A DNA stretch of 64,000 nt from BMS3ABIN04 sp965554225 (GTDB lineage: Bacteria > Bacteroidota > Ignavibacteria > Ignavibacteriales > Melioribacteraceae). Of this stretch, positions 7,338 to 16,683 are shown piece by piece (the stretch's first letter is position 1; each line of letters opens with the position of its first letter). Both the position numbers and the translations under genes were made by a program. The notes beneath the pieces were generated by a model. That model had not been told where the DNA came from, did not search any database, and saw only the letters and a program-made list of their open reading frames with translations. The stretch covers positions 9,419 through 73,418 of the forward strand of contig CBEVZC010000001.1 in assembly GCA_965554225.1 (NCBI GenBank), read 5' to 3'.

Positions 7338-8963
7338 TTATAGCTCTAAAATTTGATGAGCAAATTTATTTATTTGAAGTTCATTAAAAATTAATTTAAC
7401 AAAATCCAATCCGTACTTATTTGCAAAGTATACAAAATTTAATTCTCTTTCTTGCAAATCTTCAAGCGGGAAAACAAAATTCCTTAATTTCTTAATTTGT
7501 CTGAATGAATCGTTGTATTGTCTTTTTTGTGCTGCTTCGGATTTTGCTTTTAGCGAATTAAAAGATTGAAATACTTTGGCACGGGTTTTTAAAACCGAAT
7601 CATTTAATGTAGGATCAATTGCAAAAAGCTTTTCGCGCAGATTATCCATTACGGCATCAATTTCATTCTTAGAATTTTCGAACAAATCTTCCAAATTTAT
7701 CTCTGCTAATTCACCTATTATCTTTTTATTTAATAAATCCTTGCCTATAAAAATATCGTAGTAATTTAGATTATATTTTGTAATAATTTTTTGTATAGGT
7801 TTTTCAATTATAGTTAGCGATGAACGTGGATAAACGAATGGTCGCGGAATTTTATAGAAATCGTAAAGTGTTCCTGCTTGAGCAAAATAACTGACTTCGC
7901 TTGGTCCGCCGACATAGAAAGCGGTCGGGAATAAGTAATCTTGACAAACAGGGCGCAGCAAAACATTTGGACTAAAATCATCGGGATGATTTTGAATTCT
8001 TTCCAATATTTCCTCTTCCGTAAAAGTTTTCCTTTTACCTTTAAGCCTAAATTTATCTTCTACCGGTTCAAGTAAATAACGACCGTCTTTTTCATTAACA
8101 AACAAATTTATAGGTTTAACTTTTACTTGCGCATGATAAACCTCTTCCAGTTCAGCGCTAACTTCAACCAATTCTTTCGACTGAATTCTGTAATCAAGAA
8201 CTTCCTTCTGAAAAAGTGGAGAGAGAATTTTCTTCACCTCAATATCCTGAGGATCAAAAATTATCAATCCGTATTCGTCGAATAATTTAAAAAGAAGTTT
8301 TCTAAAAGCATCTTTAAAAGTAATACCTTCCTTATAAATTGAATTTAGAAAAACAAAAAGCTCGTCGCTAAATTCTGTTTCTCTTAAAGAAGATCTTAAC
8401 TCGGATAGAAAGCTTTGAATACCTTTTTTAAGTTTTAAGTTTCCAACACTACCTCTGTTTAGTTCATCAGATTTAGCGTCATCATACCTTATCGATTGAA
8501 CTACGTTCTCTTTGTTTAATATATTTATTGAACGAATTTCTTCAAAATCATGATCGTCTCCGGCTAACCAGAAGACAGGAACAAATTTATAATTATCAAA
8601 TTTTTCTTTGAGGCTGTTGGCTAATTTAATTGCGGTAATAGTTTTATAAAAGGAATAAAGAGGTCCGCCTGAAATACCTAGCTGTTGCCCGGTTAGAACA
8701 GTGATGCATTTCTCAGAAGTTAAATTATCTATATTTAACTGGGTCTGTTTCGAGAGCTTAAAATCTTTATATTGTTCTTGAATAACTCTATATAGTATTT
8801 CTCTATGTTCATTATTTTTTTGCGTAATTTCTTTAAAAGTACTTTCATACTCAGAGGTTTCTCTAAAGTTTTTATGATAATATTTCTGAACGTTATCGAA
8901 TTCGTATAAGTAGTCTAAAAATAAATTCTGATGATTTGGTATGTCCGAAAATTCTAAAAACAT
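7338..8963 (-). CDS. bshC: Bacillithiol biosynthesis cysteine-adding enzyme BshC
   Basis: A 541-residue BshC, the putative ligase that adds cysteine to glucosaminyl-malate in the last step of bacillithiol synthesis. The Rossmann-like core shows VLTGQQLGISGGPLYSFYK and VFWLAGDDHDFEEI, and later LLRPVCQDYLFPTAFYVGGPSEVSYFAQ, all characteristic of the family; the C-terminal third is helical, matching the coiled-coil part of BshC. Length fits. It stands alone on the - strand, so BshA and BshB must be elsewhere. A 138-bp gap to the divergent gene at 9102 must hold promoters for both. Confidence 0.93.
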   Translation of the reverse strand: MFLEFSDIPNHQNLFLDYLYEFDNVQKYYHKNFRETSEYESTFKEITQKNNEHREILYRVIQEQYKDFKLSKQTQLNIDNLTSEKCITVLTGQQLGISGGPLYSFYKTITAIKLANSLKEKFDNYKFVPVFWLAGDDHDFEEIRSINILNKENVVQSIRYDDAKSDELNRGSVGNLKLKKGIQSFLSELRSSLRETEFSDELFVFLNSIYKEGITFKDAFRKLLFKLFDEYGLIIFDPQDIEVKKILSPLFQKEVLDYRIQSKELVEVSAELEEVYHAQVKVKPINLFVNEKDGRYLLEPVEDKFRLKGKRKTFTEEEILERIQNHPDDFSPNVLLRPVCQDYLFPTAFYVGGPSEVSYFAQAGTLYDFYKIPRPFVYPRSSLTIIEKPIQKIITKYNLNYYDIFIGKDLLNKKIIGELAEINLEDLFENSKNEIDAVMDNLREKLFAIDPTLNDSVLKTRAKVFQSFNSLKAKSEAAQKRQYNDSFRQIKKLRNFVFPLEDLQERELNFVYFANKYGLDFVKLIFNELQINKFAHQILEL

Positions 8964-9101
8964 TTTGCCCCGTTTATTTTATTAAATTAAAATAACAATT
9001 ATAATGGATTATTTCTTTATCTAAATTTTAATACAAGTATATAAAATTATTTACTTGTAATTTAACTGTCAAAAATTTTAGAAGAAAGGAAGTAAAAGGG
9101 A

Positions 9102-9974
9102 ATGAAATATTTTGTACTGATAATTAGTTTAATATTTTATATGAATTCAATGCTTACTGCACAGGAACAAAAAGGTAGTGCAGAATTTTTACCTTCATCA
9201 ATAAATTTTCTTCCGCTGCGAGCAAACTTTGAAGAGGGAAGAATAGGAACTCAACTGTTCTTGGACAACGCAGATTTAAAAGTAGATTTTGGTGCGACAA
9301 TGGATATATTTAATTTCCGGTTTCCGCAAGTAAAAAGTAATTTATCGGTAGGAATTGAATTTATGGCATTTGCTTTAGCAACAAGTTATTCGGACAGAAG
9401 ATTACAAATTGATGCTGCGGATGGATTTTTCGGGGGTCATTTAACATATTCTAAAAATTTAGTAAACGGCAGAGCTTTAGTTAGGTTTAGAATTATTCAC
9501 AATAGCGCTCATTTGGTTGATGGACATTATGACCTGAGTACAAGTAGATGGATAAATAATAGAGAACCTCTTCCGTTTACAAGGGATTTCGGCGAACTAA
9601 CGGCTGCGCGAGAGTTGAAATTACAAAGCTGGCTTCTCCGTTTCTATTCGAGTATAGATTATGCCGCTTTTATTAGACCTGACGAAATACAAAGATTTTC
9701 ATTTGCTTCCGGTTTTGAGCTTAGTTCGGATAAGCTTATAAACTCTTTTATGAGCCATCCGGTTAATGTTTTTATTGCTTATCACTTTGTACTTTTAGGT
9801 ACTCCTGTTTATGCCGGTAACAATAATTTGATGATTGGTCTTAAATTTGGCAACTGGTACAAAAAAGGAATTGTTTTTTATATGTCATATTATTCCGGTA
9901 ACAATATATTCCATGAATATTTTAAAAATAGAATGAGCCGTTTGAGTTTAGGCTTTTATATCGACTTATTTTAA
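9102..9974 (+). CDS. Exported DUF1207-like outer-membrane-type protein, copy 1
   Basis: A 290-residue protein with a signal peptide (hydrophobic residues 4-18, then LTAQ) and alternating amphipathic strands ending in a Phe (YIDLF), as in outer-membrane barrels. The start PLRANFEEGRIGTQLF and NSAHLVDGHYDLSTSRW resemble DUF1207-type sequences; that match is tentative. The same order of motifs (MDI.., SAH.VDGH.D.S..W.N.R.P, YYSGN) recurs in the gene at 15853, so the two are paralogues within one gene run. AAAGGAAG and AAAAGGGA lie before the ATG. Function unknown. Confidence 0.7.
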   Translation: MKYFVLIISLIFYMNSMLTAQEQKGSAEFLPSSINFLPLRANFEEGRIGTQLFLDNADLKVDFGATMDIFNFRFPQVKSNLSVGIEFMAFALATSYSDRRLQIDAADGFFGGHLTYSKNLVNGRALVRFRIIHNSAHLVDGHYDLSTSRWINNREPLPFTRDFGELTAARELKLQSWLLRFYSSIDYAAFIRPDEIQRFSFASGFELSSDKLINSFMSHPVNVFIAYHFVLLGTPVYAGNNNLMIGLKFGNWYKKGIVFYMSYYSGNNIFHEYFKNRMSRLSLGFYIDLF

Positions 9975-10028
9975 GGAACTATTTTAAAATCATTTTCTAC
10001 GAAAAATTGATTTAACGGAAAGGTATAT

Positions 10029-11039
10029 TTGGAAATAAATTTATTAAAATATTTTACAATCAAGCGTTTTTTTAATGTTGTACAGGTAATTACTTCATTC
10101 CAAATATCAAAGATATTACGCAAGCCGATCGTATGGGGTAAACCGATTTCCTATTCAATAGAACCTACAAATTTCTGTAACCTTAAGTGTCCTGAATGTC
10201 CTTCGGGATTGGGTGAATTAACAAGACCGTTGGGAATAATGAAAATTGATTTGTTTAAATCAATCGTTAACCAAATAAAAGATACCGGATTTTATATTCA
10301 GCTATATTTTCAAGGCGAACCTTTTATCAACAAAGAATTGCCGCAAATGTTAAATTATGCACGGGGAAAAAATGTATATACTTCAATTAGTACTAACGGT
10401 ATTTTGCTGAACCAAAAGACGGTAGATAAAATTTTAGATAACCCGCCTGATAAGTTAATTTTTTCAATAGACGGACTTGACGAACAAACATATCAGAACT
10501 ACCGTTACGGAGGAACATTTGCAGAGGCTGAAGCCGGGTTAAGATTGTTATTGAGTGAGAGGAAAAGAAGAAGAATGAAGCTTCCGTTCGTAGAATTCCA
10601 GTTTATTGTTATGAAGCAAAATGAACATCAAATAGATGATGTTTTAAATTATGGTAAGAAAATTAGCATTAATAAAGTTACATTAAAAACAATGCAAGTA
10701 TCATCTTATGAAAACGCTAAACATTTTTTACCTTTAAATCAAAAATATTCCAGGTATCTTATTAAAAATAAAAAAGTTGTATTAAAAAATAAGTTAAAAA
10801 ACTATTGCTTTGCTCTTTGGCGTACTTCCGTAATTACTTGGGACGGAAGAATTGCTCCGTGTTGCTTTGATAAAGATGCAAAATACGAGTTGGGCAAATT
10901 AAACGGTTCTAACTTTTTTTCAATTTGGAAAAGCGGAAACTATCAGAAATTTAGAAAACAGATATTAACTGACCGGAAATCTATAGATATTTGCAAAAAC
11001 TGTACTGAAGGAATGAAAATAAATATATTTGAATCATAA
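10029..11039 (+). CDS. Radical SAM / SPASM-domain protein
   Basis: A 336-residue radical SAM enzyme beginning at TTG 10029 behind a GGAAAGG Shine-Dalgarno. The cluster motif is CNLKCPEC (Cys 50, 54, 57), followed by the GEP motif as FQGEPFINKEL. The C-terminal SPASM-like region has NYCFALWRTS, GRIAPCCFDKD and ICKNCTEG, giving extra Cys ligands for an auxiliary iron-sulfur centre. The N-terminal 40 residues are basic and hydrophobic, possibly membrane-associated. Gene order with glycosyltransferases suggests modification of a lipid or sugar; the substrate is unknown. No peptide precursor gene is seen next to it. Confidence 0.85.
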   Translation: MEINLLKYFTIKRFFNVVQVITSFQISKILRKPIVWGKPISYSIEPTNFCNLKCPECPSGLGELTRPLGIMKIDLFKSIVNQIKDTGFYIQLYFQGEPFINKELPQMLNYARGKNVYTSISTNGILLNQKTVDKILDNPPDKLIFSIDGLDEQTYQNYRYGGTFAEAEAGLRLLLSERKRRRMKLPFVEFQFIVMKQNEHQIDDVLNYGKKISINKVTLKTMQVSSYENAKHFLPLNQKYSRYLIKNKKVVLKNKLKNYCFALWRTSVITWDGRIAPCCFDKDAKYELGKLNGSNFFSIWKSGNYQKFRKQILTDRKSIDICKNCTEGMKINIFES

Positions 11040-11040
11040 A

Positions 11041-12018
11041 ATGTCTGAAGTAGTTACAAAAATATCGTCAAATGTTAAACGGCATCAAAAACCGATTATT
11101 CTATTAGTAAAGGTATCAATAGCTTTACTTTTGGTTGTTTATCTTATTCGGCATTTAAATCCAAATCAGATATGGAAAGATTTACAATCGGCAAATATTT
11201 TTATCATCTTATCTGCGCTCCTTTTGCTTGTTTTAAATCTCTATCTTCAATATAAAAAATGGCAAGTTGTATGTAATTCTATTTTGCAGGAAACTGATAA
11301 AAAGAAAATACTTCATTCCTTATTTTACGGATTTAGCGCCGGTATTTCAACACCAATGAGAATCGGTGAATATGTTGGTCGTGCTCTGCCGTTTAAAAAT
11401 AAAAACGCCGTTGAAATAACAATTGCTACCTTCATAGATAAATTGTTTTCCATTTTAATTGTACTATTTTTAGGAGCCGTAACAAGCATATTATTTATTT
11501 ATTACTACTTCAATATTTCAGTTTTATTAACTTTAAGTCTTTTCCTTGCTTTGTTTATTGCTCTTTACCTGATAATCCTGGTTTTAAATGATTCAGATTT
11601 TTGGAAAGATTATATATTAAAGAAAATCAAGAAAGTTAAATTCTTATCAAAATATTACATACAATTTGAATCCATTAATGAATTAGATTCGATAACAATT
11701 AGAAAAGTTACAGTCTTATCTGTCCTGTTTTATTTTACATATATATTTCAATTTGCATTACTTGTCTATGCTTTTAGCAATAGTCTGCACCTTGCGCTCT
11801 ATGCCTGGATAGGAACGATGGTTATGTTTTCTAAAAAATTCATTTCATTTCTTTCTATAGGAGATTTGGGAATTAGGGAGGCAACCGCAGTATATTTTGC
11901 TGGTATTCTTGGTGTTCCGGAAATTGCAGCATTTAATGCTTCAATCTTTATTTTTATTATTAATTTGGTAATTCCTTCATTGCTGGGATTATTTTTGATC
12001 TTCAAGAGGAACAAATGA
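11041..12018 (+). CDS. Flippase-like / lysylphosphatidylglycerol-synthase-type membrane protein
   Basis: A 325-residue polytopic membrane protein of the UPF0104/LPG_synthase_TM type. ATG 11041 begins one base after the previous stop; a TTG at 11029 would overlap it. Several hydrophobic helices are clear: about residues 17-37, 50-65, 120-150, 150-172 and a C-terminal set ending in LVIPSLLGLFLIF. The family-typical GFSAGISTPMRIGEYVGRAL and SIGDLGIREATAVYF stretches are present. Such proteins move or display lipid-linked products; alone among glycosyltransferases it may translocate the cluster's lipid. Overlaps the next gene by ATGA. Confidence 0.83.
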   Translation: MSEVVTKISSNVKRHQKPIILLVKVSIALLLVVYLIRHLNPNQIWKDLQSANIFIILSALLLLVLNLYLQYKKWQVVCNSILQETDKKKILHSLFYGFSAGISTPMRIGEYVGRALPFKNKNAVEITIATFIDKLFSILIVLFLGAVTSILFIYYYFNISVLLTLSLFLALFIALYLIILVLNDSDFWKDYILKKIKKVKFLSKYYIQFESINELDSITIRKVTVLSVLFYFTYIFQFALLVYAFSNSLHLALYAWIGTMVMFSKKFISFLSIGDLGIREATAVYFAGILGVPEIAAFNASIFIFIINLVIPSLLGLFLIFKRNK

Positions 12019-13148
12019 TCTCATTAGTAGTTTTATGTGCTTTCCTTCTTTTATTTTATTCCTTTTTCTTAATCTTAATTTATAAAGGACTTAACAGACT
12101 GGAAATTTTTACAGGACAAAATATTATTCCCAATGAATTTATTTCTGTAATAATTCCTTTTCGCAACGAAGAAGATAGTATTCTTAAGAGTTTGGAAAGT
12201 TTGGCAAATCAAAAATATAGCAGCGCTAAATTTGAAGTGATTTATATAAACGATAAATCGGAAGATAATTCGTTGAAGATCTTACAGCATAGTATTAAAA
12301 AAACAAATATTAAAGTGATTTCCGTTCCTGACAACTCTTTATTAAGGGGATATAAAAAAAAAGCAATTGAGTATGGGATCAGAAATTCGCAAGGTGAGAT
12401 TATTGTAACTACGGATGCGGATTGCACACATAATGAAAATTGGTTAAGTTCACTCGTTAGTATATTTGATAAGAATACCGGATTTGTTTCCGGTCCTGTT
12501 GAATTTAATACCGGTAATTCTTTTTTTGAAAGATTACAAAGGCTTGAGTTTGCAAGTTTAATTATTACCGGTGCCGGATTGATTGGGTCGAATAAACCTA
12601 CTATTTGTAATGCGGCAAACCTAGCATTCAGAAAAAGTGTTTTTTATAAGGTGAATGGTTACTCTAATAACCTCAATATTTCTTCCGGCGACGATGAATT
12701 TTTAATGCATAAAATTCATAAAGAAACTAATATGAAGGTAAAATTTTGTACCGATAGAAATGCAATGGCTTATACAGAACCGAACAAAAATATTTCTCAA
12801 TTTTATCAGCAGCGCAAAAGATGGGCTAGCAAAGGTTTATTTTATTCAGATAAATTTTTGGTATTAAAACTAATTTTAATTTATTTGTTTTATTTAAGTT
12901 TAGTAGTTCAACCTATTCTGGGATTTGTTTTATCACCAATATTTTTTGTTACATTCGGAATAAGTTTTTTTATTAAGATATTTTTGGAGTATTTAATTCT
13001 TAAGAAGGGAGTTAATATGCTATTTCACAAAGATATAATGAAGGTTTTTCTTTCGGCGGAAATTTTACATGTACCGTATATATTACTTTCCGGTGTTTCC
13101 GGAGCATTCGGAAATTACAGATGGAAGGATAGGGAAGTAGAGCGATAA
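12015..13148 (+). CDS. Membrane-anchored family 2 glycosyltransferase
   Basis: A 377-residue GT2 enzyme. One N-terminal membrane helix (residues 2-26) is followed by the GT-A fold: SVIIPFRNEEDSI, VIYINDKSEDNS, TTDADC (metal-binding DxD), SGDDEFLM and QQRKRW, the acceptor-side Q/RxxRW motif of processive and lipid-directed GT2 proteins. Two or three hydrophobic helices follow near the C-terminus. It is coupled to its neighbours on both sides (ATGA overlap at the start, TAATG at the end). Confidence 0.87.
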   Translation: MISLVVLCAFLLLFYSFFLILIYKGLNRLEIFTGQNIIPNEFISVIIPFRNEEDSILKSLESLANQKYSSAKFEVIYINDKSEDNSLKILQHSIKKTNIKVISVPDNSLLRGYKKKAIEYGIRNSQGEIIVTTDADCTHNENWLSSLVSIFDKNTGFVSGPVEFNTGNSFFERLQRLEFASLIITGAGLIGSNKPTICNAANLAFRKSVFYKVNGYSNNLNISSGDDEFLMHKIHKETNMKVKFCTDRNAMAYTEPNKNISQFYQQRKRWASKGLFYSDKFLVLKLILIYLFYLSLVVQPILGFVLSPIFFVTFGISFFIKIFLEYLILKKGVNMLFHKDIMKVFLSAEILHVPYILLSGVSGAFGNYRWKDREVER

Positions 13149-13783
13149 TGAAAATAATGTATAGCCCGCCGAATATTATTCAATGGACTTTCCCAAGTAC
13201 AATATGGAATTCAAGAGCAAATAAAGTTTTATTCTCGTTTGATGATGGTCCTACTGAAATTGCTACAGTAAAAATATTAGATAAACTTGATATATTTAAT
13301 ATTAAAGCAATATTTTTTTGTGTAGGTAATAACGTTATAAAATATCCTTATTTAGCCGAAGAAATTTTAAAACGTGGTCATTCAATAGGGAACCATACTC
13401 AAAATCATACAAGGATAACTAAAATAGGTAAAGATCACGTTATCTCTGAGATTAAAGAATGTAGTATTAGTGTTCAAGAGAAGTTAAACTATACACAAAA
13501 ATATTTCAGACCGCCTTATGGAAGGCTTTCTATTAGAACTCAAAGGATACTGAACGATTTAAATATGAAAAATGTGATGTGGTCTTTACTTACACACGAT
13601 TACGAAAATGACTTAAATATTGTTAAATTTGCGCTTAAAAATTATTTAAGGCAGAATTCTATAGTTGTCTTTCACGATAGTAAAAAGTCGGCGGAAATAA
13701 TTACAGACTCAATAAACTATACGGTAGAAATTGCCGAAAAGAAAAAATTTAAAATCGGAACTCCGGCTGAATGTTTGAGCTAA
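13148..13783 (+). CDS. Polysaccharide deacetylase (CE4/NodB-type)
   Basis: A 211-residue NodB-homology deacetylase, removing N- or O-acetyl groups from a sugar. Motif 1 is SFDDGP (Asp32, Asp33), the metal-binding motif 2 is HTQNH (His83, His87), motif 3 is FRPPYGR, and a late VVFHDS supplies the catalytic His. No signal peptide is visible, so it probably works on the cytosolic face, perhaps on the lipid-linked product of the neighbouring GT2 enzymes. Start overlaps the previous stop (TAATG) and its end overlaps the next gene by 13 bases. Confidence 0.9.
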   Translation: MKIMYSPPNIIQWTFPSTIWNSRANKVLFSFDDGPTEIATVKILDKLDIFNIKAIFFCVGNNVIKYPYLAEEILKRGHSIGNHTQNHTRITKIGKDHVISEIKECSISVQEKLNYTQKYFRPPYGRLSIRTQRILNDLNMKNVMWSLLTHDYENDLNIVKFALKNYLRQNSIVVFHDSKKSAEIITDSINYTVEIAEKKKFKIGTPAECLS

Positions 13784-14862
13784 TTTTTTTAATAATAGTT
13801 TCTCTTTACTTTATTCAATCTATAATTTTTACAATTGGTGCGAGTAAGAAATATCAACGTCTATCGGACGATAAACTTCCGTCGGTTTCCATAATTATTG
13901 CCGCAAGGAATGAAGAAGAGAACATTAGCGAATGTTTGCTATCATTAGATAATTTAATTTATCCGAAAGATAAAATTGAAATAATTATTGTAGATGACCA
14001 CTCCACCGATAGAACGGGAGCAATAATAGATAAGGTTATAAGCGATAAACCGTTGTTCAAAAAAATAATTCCCGAAAGACAAATTGGGAAAGTAAAAGGG
14101 AAAGCTAATGCTATTGCAAACGCAATTGAAATTGCAAAGGGCGAAATTATTCTAACAACCGATGCAGACTGCGAGGTTTCACCAACTTGGGCAAAAACAA
14201 TTGCATCGTACTACATTGATAATGTTGCAATGGTATGCGGATTTACGAACCAAAAAGCTAAGAATGCTTTCGGCGGAATGCAGGACTTTGATTTTATTTA
14301 TTTATTGACTGTAGCTGCCGGGACAATGAATTTGGGGAAACCGTTAAGCGCAATCGGTAATAATATGTCTTATAGAAAAGATGTGTATTACGAAGTTGGA
14401 GGTTATGCGGCAATTCCGTTTTCAGTAACAGAAGACTTCAAATTGCTTATGGCAATTCATGACCTTAAAAAGTATCAGCTGATTTATCCTATTGATAAAG
14501 GAGGGCTGGTTACTTCTAAACCCTGTAAAACACCAAAAACTCTTTACTGGCAGAAGAAGAGATGGGGTGTAGGAGGTTTGGACAGTGATGTGATTGGAAT
14601 TACCGTTATGCTGACCGCACTGCTGAGTCATTTGCTAATGATTCTTGCAATATTCTTTTTCTCTACTAATGCACTGTTGTTAGTTTTGTTTAAAGTGATG
14701 ACGGATTTTTTCTTTTTGTGGCCGGTGTATCAAAAATTAGGACTTAAAGTAAATATTAAATATTTTTTGGCATTTGAGATATATTTTGTTTTTTATGTTC
14801 TTACACTGCCTATCCTTGTTTTGTTTTCTCGCAATATAAAATGGAAAGGCAGGAAATTCTGA
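13771..14862 (+). CDS. Membrane-anchored family 2 glycosyltransferase
   Basis: A 363-residue GT2 enzyme with an N-terminal helix (LIFLIIVSLYFIQSIIF), GT-A motifs VSIIIAARNEEENI, IIIVDDHSTDRT, TTDADC and VTEDFKLL, the acceptor motif WQKKRW, and three C-terminal hydrophobic helices. The layout equals that of the gene at 12015, so the two are likely paralogues adding different sugars or acting in sequence. Starts within the end of the deacetylase gene and ends as TGATG with the following radical SAM gene. Confidence 0.87.
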   Translation: MFELIFLIIVSLYFIQSIIFTIGASKKYQRLSDDKLPSVSIIIAARNEEENISECLLSLDNLIYPKDKIEIIIVDDHSTDRTGAIIDKVISDKPLFKKIIPERQIGKVKGKANAIANAIEIAKGEIILTTDADCEVSPTWAKTIASYYIDNVAMVCGFTNQKAKNAFGGMQDFDFIYLLTVAAGTMNLGKPLSAIGNNMSYRKDVYYEVGGYAAIPFSVTEDFKLLMAIHDLKKYQLIYPIDKGGLVTSKPCKTPKTLYWQKKRWGVGGLDSDVIGITVMLTALLSHLLMILAIFFFSTNALLLVLFKVMTDFFFLWPVYQKLGLKVNIKYFLAFEIYFVFYVLTLPILVLFSRNIKWKGRKF

Positions 14863-15839
14863 TGCTTCTTTTGTGCAATTACTATGTAACTTATAAATGC
14901 AATGCGTATTGCGAGTTTTGTCATTTCGCAAATCACGATGAATTCAAAAACACACCTAATGCTTCTCTTGAAGATTTTAAAAGAAATGTAAAAGAACTTG
15001 CTTATTTGGGTGTAAAGTTTATTGATTTAACCGGCGGAGAACCTTTGCTTAATCCAAATATTGTTGAAATGGCAAAGTTTGCCCGATCGATGAAAATGCA
15101 GACCAGCATTACAACCAATACTTTACTTTATCCTAAATTTGCCGAAGCGTTAAAAGGAAATATTAATTTACTGCATTTCTCACTAGATTCGCCCGACGAA
15201 GAAGAGCATAACAGAATTAGAAAAGTTAATTGTTATAACCGGGTTTTTGAAAGCATTAAGCTTGCCAAATCTATTGGTGAGTATCCGGATATCCTTTTTA
15301 CTGTTACAAACGAAACTTTTAAGAAATTACCTAGAATGCATGAAATTGCATTACAATACGATCTTATTCTAATAGTCAATCCTGTGTTTTCGTATTTCGG
15401 AAATCCCGGTTTGTCTGATGAAGCCCTTGATTTTATTGAAGAATATGCAGAAGGTAAACCCAATGTTTATCTAAATAAGGGATTTGTAAAGCTAAGACGG
15501 GACGGTGGGAATGATATAAACAAACCGACTTGCAAAGCTGTGTCACGGGTAGTAGTTATTTCCCCTTATAATGAAATAGTTTTACCATGCTATCATTTTG
15601 AAAAAGAAAGAATTTTAATAAATAAACCGATTAAGGAAATTAGAAAAACTAAGAAGTTTAATTATTACGAAAAAATGGAAGGACGTTTCGATTTTTGCAA
15701 AGGTTGTACCGTTAATTGTTATTTTGAACCTTCATTTGCATTTCCGTTCAACCAATATGCTATTGCTTCATTGTCTTCAAAATTTAAATATGGTTATAAC
15801 AAGTTAGTAAGACAAAAAGTGAAAAAGATTAAAAATTAA
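14862..15839 (+). CDS. Radical SAM protein, second of the cluster
   Basis: A 325-residue radical SAM enzyme. ATG 14862 overlaps the previous stop as TGATG and has AGGAAA in front; an ATG at 14841 would overlap the glycosyltransferase by 22 bases and is less likely. Cluster Cys residues are 13, 17 and 20 in KCNAYCEFC; the SAM-binding LTGGEPLLNP follows. The C-terminus has CKAVSRVVV, LPCYHFE and FCKGCTVNCYF, probable ligands of an auxiliary cluster as in SPASM or twitch domains. It differs clearly from the first radical SAM protein of the run, so two distinct radical reactions may occur in the pathway. Substrate unknown. Confidence 0.85.
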   Translation: MLLLCNYYVTYKCNAYCEFCHFANHDEFKNTPNASLEDFKRNVKELAYLGVKFIDLTGGEPLLNPNIVEMAKFARSMKMQTSITTNTLLYPKFAEALKGNINLLHFSLDSPDEEEHNRIRKVNCYNRVFESIKLAKSIGEYPDILFTVTNETFKKLPRMHEIALQYDLILIVNPVFSYFGNPGLSDEALDFIEEYAEGKPNVYLNKGFVKLRRDGGNDINKPTCKAVSRVVVISPYNEIVLPCYHFEKERILINKPIKEIRKTKKFNYYEKMEGRFDFCKGCTVNCYFEPSFAFPFNQYAIASLSSKFKYGYNKLVRQKVKKIKN

Positions 15840-15852
15840 CGAGTAAAAATAA

Positions 15853-16683
15853 ATGACAAAAACTTTAATTACACTTATTTTAATAATTATGAATCTATCG
15901 ATTTTCGGACAACAAAAATCGGAAATTTTCCCGGACAACTTAAATGTTCAACCGTTCACGGCAAATCAACTTGAGCCTAGATTAGGATTTTTGTTTAGAA
16001 CAAATGTAAACGAATTAAACTTGAGTATCGGCAGTTCCATGGATATTTTAAAATATCGGCTGCAGGAAAATTCGTACTTCACATTTGGAGCTGACTTGTT
16101 TACATATACGCTTTTAAGGTCGGAAGATAACTTTCATTTTCCGGTCGATGCTGTGGATTATTTGTTCGGTATTAATTTTACATATAAAAAAATTCTGTCA
16201 AAAATCGAATATGGAACAAGGTTAAGAATAAGTCATATAAGTGCTCATTTTGTTGACGGACATTTTGATTACTCCAAAAATATTTGGCGGAACGGCCGGA
16301 ATCCGCGAGTTTACAGCAGAGAGTTTTTTGAGTTTATTCCATATATTAAATTAAAAAATTTACGCATGTATGGCGGATTTACATACATATTTTCTATCGA
16401 TCCGAGAAATCTTGGAAAAGATAATTATCAAATTGGTTTTGATTATTTTTTGAAGAATTATATCAGCAATACAATCACACCTTTTTTAGGGTATGATTTA
16501 AAACTTATTCATTTAGATAAATATTCAGCTAATAATTCATTTGTTGCCGGTATTAAATTTGGGAAACCGAATGGACGCGGCTTTAGCGTATATTATAATT
16601 ATTATTCGGGTAAAAGTTTAAATGGAGAATATTTTGATTTTAATAAAAAATATTCAGCTTTAGGAATTAACTTAGATCTTTAA
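15853..16683 (+). CDS. Exported DUF1207-like outer-membrane-type protein, copy 2
   Basis: A 276-residue paralogue of the gene at 9102. Signal peptide (LITLILIIMNLSIFGQQ), then QPFTANQLEPRLGFLF, SMDILKYRL, ISHISAHFVDGHFDYSKNIW and YYNYYSGKSLNGEYF, all with counterparts at the same positions in copy 1. Strand-like alternation and a terminal LGINLDL fit an outer-membrane barrel. It directly precedes the M50 protease with no gap. Role unknown; an outer-membrane export or anchoring step for the cluster product is one possibility. Confidence 0.7.
   Translation: MTKTLITLILIIMNLSIFGQQKSEIFPDNLNVQPFTANQLEPRLGFLFRTNVNELNLSIGSSMDILKYRLQENSYFTFGADLFTYTLLRSEDNFHFPVDAVDYLFGINFTYKKILSKIEYGTRLRISHISAHFVDGHFDYSKNIWRNGRNPRVYSREFFEFIPYIKLKNLRMYGGFTYIFSIDPRNLGKDNYQIGFDYFLKNYISNTITPFLGYDLKLIHLDKYSANNSFVAGIKFGKPNGRGFSVYYNYYSGKSLNGEYFDFNKKYSALGINLDL

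Noticed and set aside
10029..15839. The two radical SAM proteins as a ribosomal peptide (RiPP) maturation system
   Set aside because: No small precursor peptide gene, leader-binding domain or peptidase/exporter pair is present; glycosyltransferases and a deacetylase fit a glycan or lipid product better.
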